From an uncultured Eggerthella sp. (lineage in GTDB: Bacteria > Actinomycetota > Coriobacteriia > Coriobacteriales > Eggerthellaceae): a stretch of DNA of 21,597 nt. The notes beneath the pieces are model-generated. The model saw only the letters and a list, made by a program, of their open reading frames with translations. It did no database searches and was not told where the DNA came from. The stretch lies in the NCBI GenBank assembly GCA_900551155.1, contig URVA01000014.1:1-21597 (forward strand), written 5' to 3'. The first letter of the stretch is position 1; each line of letters starts with the position of its first letter. Shown piece by piece: positions 1 to 6,805 of this stretch. The position numbers were made by a program, and so were the translations under genes.

Positions 1-24
1 CTCATTTGAGCGGCGCATTTTTTT
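1..24 (+). terminator. 3' half of a terminator cut by the window edge
   Basis: The window opens with CTCATTTGAG, whose CTCA and TGAG fold back on each other. CGGCGC and a run of seven T follow. This is what the loop, descending arm and U-tract of a factor-independent terminator look like, with the ascending arm (predicted GCGCCG) lying just outside the window. It would end the gene before rplO, so rplO is probably not read only from the upstream ribosomal operon. The ascending arm cannot be seen. Confidence 0.4.
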
Positions 25-148
25 CTTCTAGTCTTACCTTGTGAAAGGGTAATGACGGTCAAAGCTTTGCGGATAAGAGCACGACTTGAATAAAAAATAC
101 ATTCACTCTGTGAAGAGAAAAGTTACTGGCGCACTTTGGTGCGTTTTG

Positions 149-157
149 TGCGATAAT
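149..157 (+). promoter_or_regulatory. Candidate extended -10 promoter for rplO-secY
   Basis: TGCGATAAT reads as an extended -10 element (TG, one base, then GATAAT, 5 of 6 to TATAAT). There is no convincing -35 at normal spacing, which extended -10 promoters tolerate. A short hairpin CGCAC/GTGCG (130-143) followed by TTTT lies just upstream and may be a weak terminator. Transcription would start near 164, giving a leader of about 85 bases before rplO. Confidence 0.4.
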
Positions 158-185
158 GGCAAAAGTTTTTGTCTAAAGTAAGTTT

Positions 186-223
186 GTCGGCGGCGAGCTG
201 CCGACCCCTTCTGATGTGAAGGG
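186..223 (+). promoter_or_regulatory. Two tandem hairpins in the rplO leader
   Basis: Two adjacent inverted repeats lie just upstream of the rplO ribosome binding site. The first is GTCGGC (186-191) with GCCGAC (200-205). The second is CCCTTC (206-211) with GAAGGG (218-223), loop TGATGT. They abut with no unpaired base between them and lie 8 bases before AAAAGGAG. Structured leaders of this kind often mediate feedback by ribosomal proteins. No known leader family was recognised, so that role is inference. Confidence 0.4.
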
Positions 224-247
224 ATAGCGTAAAAGGAGAAACAAAAC

Positions 248-697
248 ATGGAACTTAAGGATTTACGTCCTGCAGAAGGCGCAACCAAGGCTCGTAAGCG
301 TGTTGGTCGTGGCCCCGCATCTGGTACTGGCAAGACTGCTGGTCGCGGTTTGAATGGTCAGAAGTCTCGTTCTGGCGGCGGTAAGGGCACTGGTTTCGAG
401 GGTGGTCAGACTCCACTTGCTCGTCGTTTGCCAAAGCTTCCTGGCTTCCGCAACATCAACCGTGTTGAATATTTGCCTGTAAACGTTAGCCGCATCGAAA
501 AGTACTTTGAAGCAGGCGACGTAGTTGATGGCGATTCTTTGGCAGCTAAGGGCATCATCAAGAACCCTAACTCTTTGGTAAAGGTTTTGGGCGACGGTGA
601 AATTACTAAGGCTGTAACAGTAAAGGTAGATAAGGTTTCTGCTTCTGCTAAAGCAAAGATTGAGGCTGCTGGAGGAAAGGTCGAAGAGCCTTGCTAA
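248..697 (+). CDS. rplO: Large ribosomal subunit protein uL15
   Basis: This encodes ribosomal protein L15 (149 aa), an assembly protein of the 50S subunit. The N-terminal third is the typical basic glycine-rich tail that threads into 23S rRNA (KARKRVGRG near residue 15, then GGGKGTGFEGGQTPLARRLPK). The globular C-terminal part has the family pattern VKVLGDGEITKAVTVK and ends AAGGKVEE. The ATG is preceded by AAAAGGAGAA. rpmD, the usual upstream neighbour, is not in the preceding 247 bases. The gene has its own leader with paired hairpins and a candidate promoter. Its last 7 bases overlap secY, so the two are probably translationally coupled. Identity is secure. Confidence 0.97.
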   Translation: MELKDLRPAEGATKARKRVGRGPASGTGKTAGRGLNGQKSRSGGGKGTGFEGGQTPLARRLPKLPGFRNINRVEYLPVNVSRIEKYFEAGDVVDGDSLAAKGIIKNPNSLVKVLGDGEITKAVTVKVDKVSASAKAKIEAAGGKVEEPC

Positions 698-1971
698 GTT
701 CTCTTGTACAAGCGTTTAAGGTTCCAGAGCTCAGGAATAAAATCCTGTTCACTCTGGGCATCTTGGCGCTCTACCGTCTTGGCGCATATATTCCAGTGCC
801 AGGCATACCATTTAGAGCTTTTGCTGATTCCTTTACGGAACAGGGTGTTGGAATGGTTATGCTCGACCTCTTTACTGGTGGAGCTCTTTCCAACTTCTCG
901 GTATTTGCTCTTGGTATTATGCCCTACATCACGGCATCGATTATTATGCAGCTGATGCAAGGTGTAATTCCTGCGGTAGGTCGTTGGAATAGAGAAGGCG
1001 AAGCTGGTAGGCGTCGTGTTACTCAGGTAACTCGTTACCTGACTTTGGGTCTTGCTCTGATCAACGCTATTGGTTATCTGTTCCTCTTTAAGTCACAGGC
1101 TTATGGCGTAGTATTCAGTACAGCAATTCCTGAAATCGTGACTGACATTTTGGTTGTCTTCACTTTGGTAGTAGGTACTGCTCTTATCATGTGGATGGGC
1201 GAACTTATTACCCAGCGTGGTGTAGGCAACGGTATGTCTCTCATCATTTTCGTATCCATTGTTGCATCAGTTCCTTCGGCTATTTTCTCGTCGATTAACT
1301 TGAATGCTGACTTTGGTATGGGTCTTGCAATTACCATTCTTATTTTGGTAATCGTAGTACTCTGCATCCCTGCAATTATCTTCATTGAACGTGCGCAGCG
1401 TCGTATTCCTGTAAGCTACGCAAAGCGCATTCAGGGTCGTAGGATGATGGGTGGTCAGAATTCTTATCTGCCTATCAAGATTAACGCTGCAGGCGTTATT
1501 CCTATCATCTTTGCGAGCTGCTTGATTTACTTCCCAGCACAGCTTGCGGCATTGTTTAATGTTGATTGGCTGACGATGGTATCCAATGCTATGTCAGCTG
1601 GTTGGGTAAACTGGATTTTGACAGCAGTATTTATTATCTTCTTCGCTTATTTCTACACTTCAATTGTGTTCAATCCGACGGAGACTGCTGAAAACCTCCA
1701 GCGTCAGGGTGGCTTCATTCCTGGTATTCGTCCAGGTGCAAATACGGTTGCTTATCTTAAGAATGTTATGCGTCATGTTATTTTGCCAGGCGCGGTATTT
1801 ATTGCATTGATCGCTGTTGTGCCTTCTATTTTGTTCTACTTTACGAACAACGCTTTGATTCAGGCATTCGGTGGTACTTCTATCCTCATCATGATTGGTG
1901 TAGCGCTTGATACCATGAATAAGATTGAATCTCAGTTGAAGATGTACAACTACGACGGTTTCTTTAAGTAA
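691..1971 (+). CDS. secY: Preprotein translocase subunit SecY
   Basis: This encodes the channel subunit of the SecYEG translocon (426 aa, normal length, ten expected membrane segments). The N-terminus MLSSLVQAFKVPELRNKI, the plug region PVPGIPFRAF, the GIMPYITASIIMQLM segment, the cytoplasmic loop around RRIPVSYAKR and the GGFIPGIRPG loop are all SecY hallmarks. The start is TTG at 691, chosen because it gives the canonical N-terminus and has GGAGGAAAGG 10 bases upstream. It overlaps the rplO stop by 7 bases. A terminator follows directly, so secY is the last gene of this transcript. In many bacteria it continues into adk-map-infA. Confidence 0.97.
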   Translation: MLSSLVQAFKVPELRNKILFTLGILALYRLGAYIPVPGIPFRAFADSFTEQGVGMVMLDLFTGGALSNFSVFALGIMPYITASIIMQLMQGVIPAVGRWNREGEAGRRRVTQVTRYLTLGLALINAIGYLFLFKSQAYGVVFSTAIPEIVTDILVVFTLVVGTALIMWMGELITQRGVGNGMSLIIFVSIVASVPSAIFSSINLNADFGMGLAITILILVIVVLCIPAIIFIERAQRRIPVSYAKRIQGRRMMGGQNSYLPIKINAAGVIPIIFASCLIYFPAQLAALFNVDWLTMVSNAMSAGWVNWILTAVFIIFFAYFYTSIVFNPTETAENLQRQGGFIPGIRPGANTVAYLKNVMRHVILPGAVFIALIAVVPSILFYFTNNALIQAFGGTSILIMIGVALDTMNKIESQLKMYNYDGFFK

Positions 1972-1992
1972 AACCGTAAACACTACGTTTTG

Positions 1993-2022
1993 AAAGAGCG
2001 GCTCAAGTGAGTCGCTCTTTTT
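1993..2022 (+). terminator. Terminator after secY
   Basis: AAAGAGCG (1993-2000) pairs with CGCTCTTT (2013-2020), with an inner CTC/GAG extension and loop AAGT. A T-run follows. It lies 21 bases after the secY stop and separates secY from the acetyltransferase gene. Confidence 0.85.
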
Positions 2023-2107
2023 GTATGCAGACTTACTGAAATGTTCAAAACGGAGCATGTTCTGTCATGATAAAGATTAGATGCTGTAGTAGGGAGGTAG
2101 TTTAGAA

Positions 2108-2605
2108 GTGGATACTGAAGATTTGAATACTCAAGTTTCATTTCGATTTGCAACGCCTGATGATACTGAAACAATTCTTGAATTCATTAAGGCGCTTGCG
2201 CAGTACGAAAAATTAGAACACGAAGTGGTTGCAACTCCTGAATTGCTTAACGAATGGATCTTCGAAAAAGAAAAAGCCGAAGTTATCTTTGCAGTTGTTG
2301 AGGGAAAAGAAGTTGGCTTTGCGCTGTTCTTTCACAACTTTTCAACGTTTTTAGGACGAGCGGGAATCTACCTTGAAGATTTATTTGTAAAGCCAGAATT
2401 CCGTGGCTGTGGTTACGGAAAGGCGCTTTTAGTAAAGCTCTCTCAAATTACCGTAGAGCGAGGTTGCGGTAGATTGGAATGGTCTTGTCTTGATTGGAAT
2501 ACGCCAAGTATTGGCTTTTACACCTCGTTGGGAGCGGTATGCATGGATGACTGGCATACCTATCGATTGACAGGGGAGTCACTCAATCAACTTTCTCAAG
2601 CATAA
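2108..2605 (+). CDS. GNAT-family N-acetyltransferase (SSAT2/thialysine-type)
   Basis: This 165-aa single-domain protein is predicted to transfer acetyl from acetyl-CoA to an amine. The acetyl-CoA binding motif A is clear: LEDLFVKPEFRGCGYGKALL, with the R-G-C-G-Y-G pyrophosphate loop near residue 100. The following ERGCGRLEWSCLDWNTPSIGFYTSLGA is the conserved segment of the spermidine/thialysine acetyltransferase (SSAT2-like) branch. The exact substrate cannot be read from sequence. The start is GTG with AGGGAGG 10 bases upstream. The gene lies alone between the secY terminator and the adk promoter, an unusual position within what is normally the spc operon. GNAT identity is firm; the subfamily is likely. 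Confidence 0.85.
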   Translation: MDTEDLNTQVSFRFATPDDTETILEFIKALAQYEKLEHEVVATPELLNEWIFEKEKAEVIFAVVEGKEVGFALFFHNFSTFLGRAGIYLEDLFVKPEFRGCGYGKALLVKLSQITVERGCGRLEWSCLDWNTPSIGFYTSLGAVCMDDWHTYRLTGESLNQLSQA

Positions 2606-2638
2606 AAAAGATGTAATTTTCGCTTTAATTATTCGCTT

Positions 2639-2647
2639 TGCTACAAT
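2639..2647 (+). promoter_or_regulatory. Extended -10 promoter of adk
   Basis: TGCTACAAT is an extended -10 element (TG-C-TACAAT, hexamer 5 of 6). It lies 41 bases before the adk ATG, so transcription would start near 2654. The -35 position (TTCGCT at 2619-2624) is weak. The layout matches the TGC-type elements upstream of rplO and the rib operon. Confidence 0.55.
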
Positions 2648-2688
2648 GTATGAAGCGATTTTATCGAATCCGCAAGAAAGGATCATTT

Positions 2689-3315
2689 ATGAATATCGTT
2701 TTGCTGGGCGCTCCTGGCGCTGGTAAAGGAACCCAGGCTGCAAAGCTCGTTGAAAAGTATGGCTATGCTCACATTTCTACGGGTGACATGCTTCGTGCGG
2801 CAGTAAAGAATCAAACTCCTTTGGGACTTGAAGCAAAGAAGTATATGGATGCAGGCGATTTGGTTCCTGATGAAGTAGTAATTGGCTTGGTTAAAGAACG
2901 CCTTCAGGATGAAGATACCAAGGCTGGCTTTATTTTGGACGGCTTCCCTCGCACCTCTACTCAGGCAGTAGCACTCGACTCCGAGCTCGCTTCTTTGGAT
3001 CGCCCTCTGGACGCTGCACTGTTGGTCGATGTAGACAAGGAAGTTATTATCAAGCGTTTGACCTCTCGTCGTATGTGCCGTGACTGTGGCTACATTGGCT
3101 CTGATAAAGATGCACAGTGCCCTAAGTGTGGTGGCGAAATGTATCAGCGCGATGACGACAATGAAGCTACGGTTCGCAATCGTCTTGATGTATACGAAAA
3201 TTCCACGGCTCCTCTGATCGACTACTATCGTGGTTGCGATTTGCTTATTGAAATTGATGGCGATCGTGATCCTGAAGTAGTTCTTGCATCTATCGTTGAG
3301 GCTTTGGATATCTAA
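2689..3315 (+). CDS. adk: Adenylate kinase, zinc-LID type
   Basis: This cytoplasmic enzyme interconverts ATP + AMP and 2 ADP (208 aa). It has the P-loop GAPGAGKGT (residues 7-15), the AMP-binding STGDMLR (30-36) and the DGFPRT motif (84-89). The LID is the long form with four cysteines, C130-x2-C133 and C144-x2-C147, which bind structural zinc in adenylate kinases of Gram-positive and many anaerobic bacteria. The start at 2689 gives the canonical MNIVLLGAPGAGKGT and has AGAAAGGA 6 bases upstream. A reading frame from TTG 2638 adds 17 residues across the promoter and is not credible. It appears monocistronic, with its own promoter and a 15-bp-stem terminator. Confidence 0.96.
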   Translation: MNIVLLGAPGAGKGTQAAKLVEKYGYAHISTGDMLRAAVKNQTPLGLEAKKYMDAGDLVPDEVVIGLVKERLQDEDTKAGFILDGFPRTSTQAVALDSELASLDRPLDAALLVDVDKEVIIKRLTSRRMCRDCGYIGSDKDAQCPKCGGEMYQRDDDNEATVRNRLDVYENSTAPLIDYYRGCDLLIEIDGDRDPEVVLASIVEALDI

Positions 3316-3378
3316 ATTCTTAAAGCTAAGGCATGCTTTAGATAGCTATCCATATCTGCGTAAAGATTGTCTTGCATA

Positions 3379-3414
3379 ATAAGCTCCTGAATCAAAAGAT
3401 TCAGGAGCTTATCT
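3379..3414 (+). terminator. Strong terminator after adk
   Basis: A perfect 15-bp stem, 3379-3393 with 3398-3412 (arm contains AAGCTCCTGAATC), closes a four-base AAAA loop. CTTTTTG follows. It lies 63 bases after the adk stop and separates adk from the membrane protein gene. Confidence 0.9.
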
Positions 3415-3485
3415 TTTTGCGTGGTTTAGCATTCTTGCGGAGTTTAAATAAAACAAATGAACTCATAGGGTATCTGAAAACAAAT

Positions 3486-3494
3486 TGATAAAAT
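3486..3494 (+). promoter_or_regulatory. Candidate extended -10 promoter, possibly giving a leaderless mRNA
   Basis: TGATAAAAT fits an extended -10 (TG, A, TAAAAT). It ends 3 bases before the ATG at 3497 and 9 before the ATG at 3503. A normal start point 6-8 bases downstream would place the mRNA 5' end at or just before 3503. No Shine-Dalgarno sequence exists between 3472 and 3496. No clear -35 is visible. Confidence 0.35.
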
Positions 3495-3496
3495 AA

Positions 3497-5740
3497 ATGC
3501 CTATGAGACCGATTGAAGATATAGCAGACGAAGGTATTGAGCTTGCCCAGACGCATGCCGCAGACATTAAACATGCGGCTATTCGCGTGGGTCTTATTTT
3601 TGTGATTGCTTTGTTGCTTGAAGTTTTTCTTTTCAATATGAATTTCTTCATTTCTTCAAGCTATGAGCCTGTTAATTTAACGAGCAAAGCTAGTCTTGAT
3701 TTGGCTGATCCTGATAAATCATCAACGGATTCCTTTACGCAAAACGAAGCGGTAAGACTAACGGAATCGTCGCACGTGTTGGAATTTCATGATCTCAATA
3801 AAGAAATTCACAATATTCACTTGGATTTCGACAATACCCAGGCGGCTCAAACGCTTACAGTGCAAATAAGTTTTACCGATTCGGCACATGAAACCTATTT
3901 CAATACCACCGAATACACCTTTGGGGTTCCTGAAGTAGATATTTCCACCTTTAGTGAAGATAGCCAGTATCTTTACTTGCAAAGCTCGGGATTAATCCAG
4001 GATTTGCGTATAGAGATAATTAATGAAGATGCGACGTATCCTCTCGTGTTAAACGCAATTACAATTAACGATCCGCAGCCTTTTGCTTTTAATGGTTTAC
4101 GCTTCTTTATTGCCTTTATGGTGTTGCTCTTTATTTACGTATTTCGTCCTAAGTCGAGCATTTATCGCTGCAGAATTAAAGAACACCCTCGCTTTAGCAG
4201 GGTTTGTATTGTTGCTGCTACTGCATTTGAGGTGTTTATCTTAACGGCCTATCTCTTGTTTGGCTCAAACCAGGTAGGTATAGCAACCGCGAATTACAAT
4301 TCAGGATCGTGGGATGGTCACAGCATTGTAAATACCTACGAAGTGGGTGGCGATAACGCTCAGCAGTATGCGGAGCTAGCAAAGGCCATGGCGCATGGTC
4401 AGCTGTATTTGGAAGAAGAACCTCCACAGTGGTTACAAGATATGGAAAACCCTTACGATAAGGGTGCTCGTGATGAGCTTCAGAAACAAACAGGTCAGGC
4501 ATATCTGTTTGATGTGGCATATTACGAGGGTCATTACTATGTCTACTTTGGTGTTTTGCCAGTATTGCTGTTCTATCTACCATTCTATCTGTTAACTGGT
4601 ACAAGCTTGCCAACCGCAATAGGGGTTCTGCTTGCCTGTATTGCCTTTATTTTAGGAATTACAGCACTGATGGATAGATTTGCCCGCTATCACTTTAAAC
4701 GGGTGAGTTTAGGTCTATTCTTGCTGCTGCAAATACCTTTGGTGGGATGTTCGGGAATGTTGTATTTGGCAAAATTCCCTACGTTCTATTCACTTCCCAT
4801 TGCTATGGCATTGGCGTTTACCGTGTGGGGTCTATATTTCTGGCTTCACGGAAGAGCGTCGAAAAATGCTTGGGGATGGTATTTGGCGGGTTCGCTTTGT
4901 ATGGCGTTGGTAGTGGCTTGTCGTCCACAATTTGTGGTCTTTTCGTTTTTGGCATTTCCGTTGTTCTGGCGAAAGTTCATTACCGAAAAACATTTGTTTA
5001 CCCCAAAAGGGGCGCGTGAATTTATTTGTTTGCTGGCACCGTATGCGCTTGTTGCTGCGGGTATCATGATGTATAACCGCGCTCGTTTCGGATCGTTTTT
5101 CGATTTTGGCGCCAATTACAACCTGACCGTAAACGACATGACACAGCGCGGTACAAATCCTGGTCGTTTCTTGCCTGCGCTTTTTGCCTATTTCTTACAA
5201 ACACCAACTACTACAGGAGTATTCCCCTGGATTCAGCCTACAACGTTTGATACGACCTACTTAGGGCAGACAATTAAAGAAGTAACGTTTGGTGGCATTT
5301 TGGTATGCCTTCCAATCCTGTGGATTTTGGCATTTGCGAAACCTATTTTGAAATATCGATTCAAAGTTCGCTCGACCAATACTATTGCTGGCGTGGTAAT
5401 TGTCATGCTGATTTCTGGTGTTGTGGTAGCGTGCTTGGATGCGCAAATGGCAGGTATCTTGCAACGCTATACTGCAGACTTCAGTACCTTATTCCTTATC
5501 CCTGCAGTACTTTTGGCGTTTATTGCTAATGACGCACTTTCGGCCAATGCGAAAACCGATGAAGGAAAACTGTTCTTCTTGAAATCGCACTCTCTCTATT
5601 TACGAGGAATTCAGGTTGCCGTAGCGCTCAGTATTATGTATATAACGCTTGTTTGCTTTGTCCCTGAAACGGGATGGTATTCCGATATCTATAGTTGGGC
5701 ATATCAAGACATTATCGAAATGGCGCAATTCTGGACGTAA
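3497..5740 (+). CDS. Polytopic membrane protein, GT-C glycosyltransferase-like
   Basis: This 747-aa protein has no confident family assignment. A cytoplasmic N-terminus (1-28) leads to a first membrane segment (about 29-51). A polar extracytoplasmic domain rich in beta-type sequence follows (about 52-197), and then roughly 12 further membrane segments between 198 and 727. The loop at 257-345 carries GGDNAQQYAELAKAMAHGQLYL and AYLFDVAYYEGHYYVYFGVLP. An acidic residue followed by QY..LA..M..GQLYL and then YY.YFG..P is the style of GT-C enzymes (lipid-phosphate-sugar dependent glycosyltransferases), where the first large outer loop holds the catalytic acid (here D286 is a candidate). This is inference. 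Start: ATG 3497, or ATG 3503 two codons later; neither has a Shine-Dalgarno sequence. The gene stands alone, with no cell-wall cluster around it. Confidence 0.8.
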   Translation: MPMRPIEDIADEGIELAQTHAADIKHAAIRVGLIFVIALLLEVFLFNMNFFISSSYEPVNLTSKASLDLADPDKSSTDSFTQNEAVRLTESSHVLEFHDLNKEIHNIHLDFDNTQAAQTLTVQISFTDSAHETYFNTTEYTFGVPEVDISTFSEDSQYLYLQSSGLIQDLRIEIINEDATYPLVLNAITINDPQPFAFNGLRFFIAFMVLLFIYVFRPKSSIYRCRIKEHPRFSRVCIVAATAFEVFILTAYLLFGSNQVGIATANYNSGSWDGHSIVNTYEVGGDNAQQYAELAKAMAHGQLYLEEEPPQWLQDMENPYDKGARDELQKQTGQAYLFDVAYYEGHYYVYFGVLPVLLFYLPFYLLTGTSLPTAIGVLLACIAFILGITALMDRFARYHFKRVSLGLFLLLQIPLVGCSGMLYLAKFPTFYSLPIAMALAFTVWGLYFWLHGRASKNAWGWYLAGSLCMALVVACRPQFVVFSFLAFPLFWRKFITEKHLFTPKGAREFICLLAPYALVAAGIMMYNRARFGSFFDFGANYNLTVNDMTQRGTNPGRFLPALFAYFLQTPTTTGVFPWIQPTTFDTTYLGQTIKEVTFGGILVCLPILWILAFAKPILKYRFKVRSTNTIAGVVIVMLISGVVVACLDAQMAGILQRYTADFSTLFLIPAVLLAFIANDALSANAKTDEGKLFFLKSHSLYLRGIQVAVALSIMYITLVCFVPETGWYSDIYSWAYQDIIEMAQFWT

Positions 5741-5795
5741 CCGTTCACCTTGCGATGTCTACCGATGAGGCGAGGGCCCTCTCCGTCTACCGACC

Positions 5796-5876
5796 TATAA
5801 AGAACTTGCTGGAAACCCATGCGGGTTAAAATCTGCTGCTCGATAGAATGAAGGAGCTTGTTTAAAGCAGATTTTT
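5796..5876 (+). promoter_or_regulatory. por operon leader with terminator-like hairpin (possible attenuator)
   Basis: TATAAA (5796-5801) is a possible -10 without a good -35. Downstream are a small hairpin AACCC/GGGTT (5814-5827) and, immediately after it, a 10-bp inverted repeat: AAAATCTGCT (5828-5837) with AGCAGATTTT (5866-5875). The intervening 28 bases hold a further GCTC/GAGC pair. The distal arm runs into five T, so the structure has the form of an intrinsic terminator. It ends 4 bases before the AGAGGAGAGG ribosome binding site of porG. It could be the terminator of the upstream membrane-protein gene (stop 5740), an attenuator for por, or both. Confidence 0.45.
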
Positions 5877-5891
5877 AGCGAGAGGAGAGGT

Positions 5892-6464
5892 ATGTCACAG
5901 TTGACCGAAATCCGCTGGCATGCTCGTGCCGGACAAGGTGCGGTTACGGCGGCAAAGCTCGTGGCGGACACGGCGCTGCTGCAGGGAAACTACATTCAGG
6001 CCATGCCCGAATATGGTCCGGAGCGCACTGGCGCGCCCCTGAAGGCGTATACACGTGTATCTAGCGAACCAATTGAAGTTCACAACAATATTCAAAATCC
6101 TGACATCGTTATCATCATGGATGACACGCTGTTAGCTTCTACTGATGTTATGGAAGGCATTCACGAAGATGGTGTTTTGATTTTTAACACCACTATGACT
6201 GCTGAGGAAGCACGTGCAGCAGTAAATGCTCCTGCTTCTATGCGTGTTGCAGTAGTTGATGCTTCTGGCATTGCGATGGCAACCATTAAAAAGGACATGC
6301 CTAACACCCCGATTGTAGGTGCTCTGGCTAAGGTAACGGGTTTGTTCCCGCTCGACCTTGTTAAGGAGCGCTTAGTAATTACCTTTGGCAAGAAGTTCTC
6401 TCAGGAAATGATTGATGCAAATCTTGCTTCTGTAGAGCGTGCATATCAGGAGGTGCAAGAGTAA
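5892..6464 (+). CDS. porG: Pyruvate:ferredoxin oxidoreductase, gamma subunit
   Basis: This is the gamma subunit (190 aa) of a four-subunit 2-oxoacid:ferredoxin oxidoreductase, which oxidatively decarboxylates pyruvate to acetyl-CoA and reduces ferredoxin. The family start EIRWHARAGQGAVTAAKLVA (residues 6-25) and the segment QAMPEYGPERTGAP, typical of the POR/KOR gamma fold, are clear. The gene order gamma-delta-alpha-beta and the partners identify the complex. ATG 5892 follows AGAGGAGAGG. The stop codon overlaps the porD start by one base (TAATG). GC content of the first about 150 coding bases (5901-6050, 95/150) is far above the next 150 (57/150), an odd internal break. Confidence 0.93.
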   Translation: MSQLTEIRWHARAGQGAVTAAKLVADTALLQGNYIQAMPEYGPERTGAPLKAYTRVSSEPIEVHNNIQNPDIVIIMDDTLLASTDVMEGIHEDGVLIFNTTMTAEEARAAVNAPASMRVAVVDASGIAMATIKKDMPNTPIVGALAKVTGLFPLDLVKERLVITFGKKFSQEMIDANLASVERAYQEVQE

Positions 6465-6802
6465 TGTCCAAGTACGAATTCGACGGTTCGAATTACGAGA
6501 ACTGGAAGCCTTCTGATTTCCCTGTAGGCTATGTTTGCCCTGAAGGCGGTACGTCTAAGAATTGCTATACCGGTGGTTGGCGTTCAAATCGTCCTGTTTG
6601 GGATTCTGAAAAGTGCACCAATTGCATGTTGTGCTGGATGTATTGCCCCGATTCTTCTATTGAAATCAAAGATGGCGAAATGACTGGCATTGATTTGTAT
6701 CACTGCAAGGGCTGCGGCGTATGCGTCCATGAATGTAAGTTTGGCGCTTTGGAACTTATCCCCGAAGCTGAAGCTCAGGCTCAGGAACAGGAAGGGGAGT
6801 AA
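6464..6802 (+). CDS. porD: Pyruvate:ferredoxin oxidoreductase, delta subunit (2[4Fe-4S] ferredoxin type)
   Basis: This 112-aa electron-transfer subunit has two complete [4Fe-4S] motifs: C51-x2-C54-x2-C57-x3-C61 followed by P, and C81-x2-C84-x2-C87-x3-C91. Each motif supplies three cysteines to one cluster and one to the other, as in bacterial-type ferredoxins. The clusters carry electrons from the TPP site in PorB to external ferredoxin. The N-terminal part (YENWKPSDFPVGYV) is typical of POR delta subunits. Translation is coupled to porG through TAATG, with CAGGAGGTG upstream. The C-terminus is a short glutamate- and glutamine-rich tail. Confidence 0.94.
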   Translation: MSKYEFDGSNYENWKPSDFPVGYVCPEGGTSKNCYTGGWRSNRPVWDSEKCTNCMLCWMYCPDSSIEIKDGEMTGIDLYHCKGCGVCVHECKFGALELIPEAEAQAQEQEGE

Positions 6803-6805
6803 ACC

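Noticed and set aside
5772..5781. Palindrome GAGGGCCCTC in the por leader as an operator
   Set aside because: It is a single short GC palindrome with no second copy and no nearby regulator.
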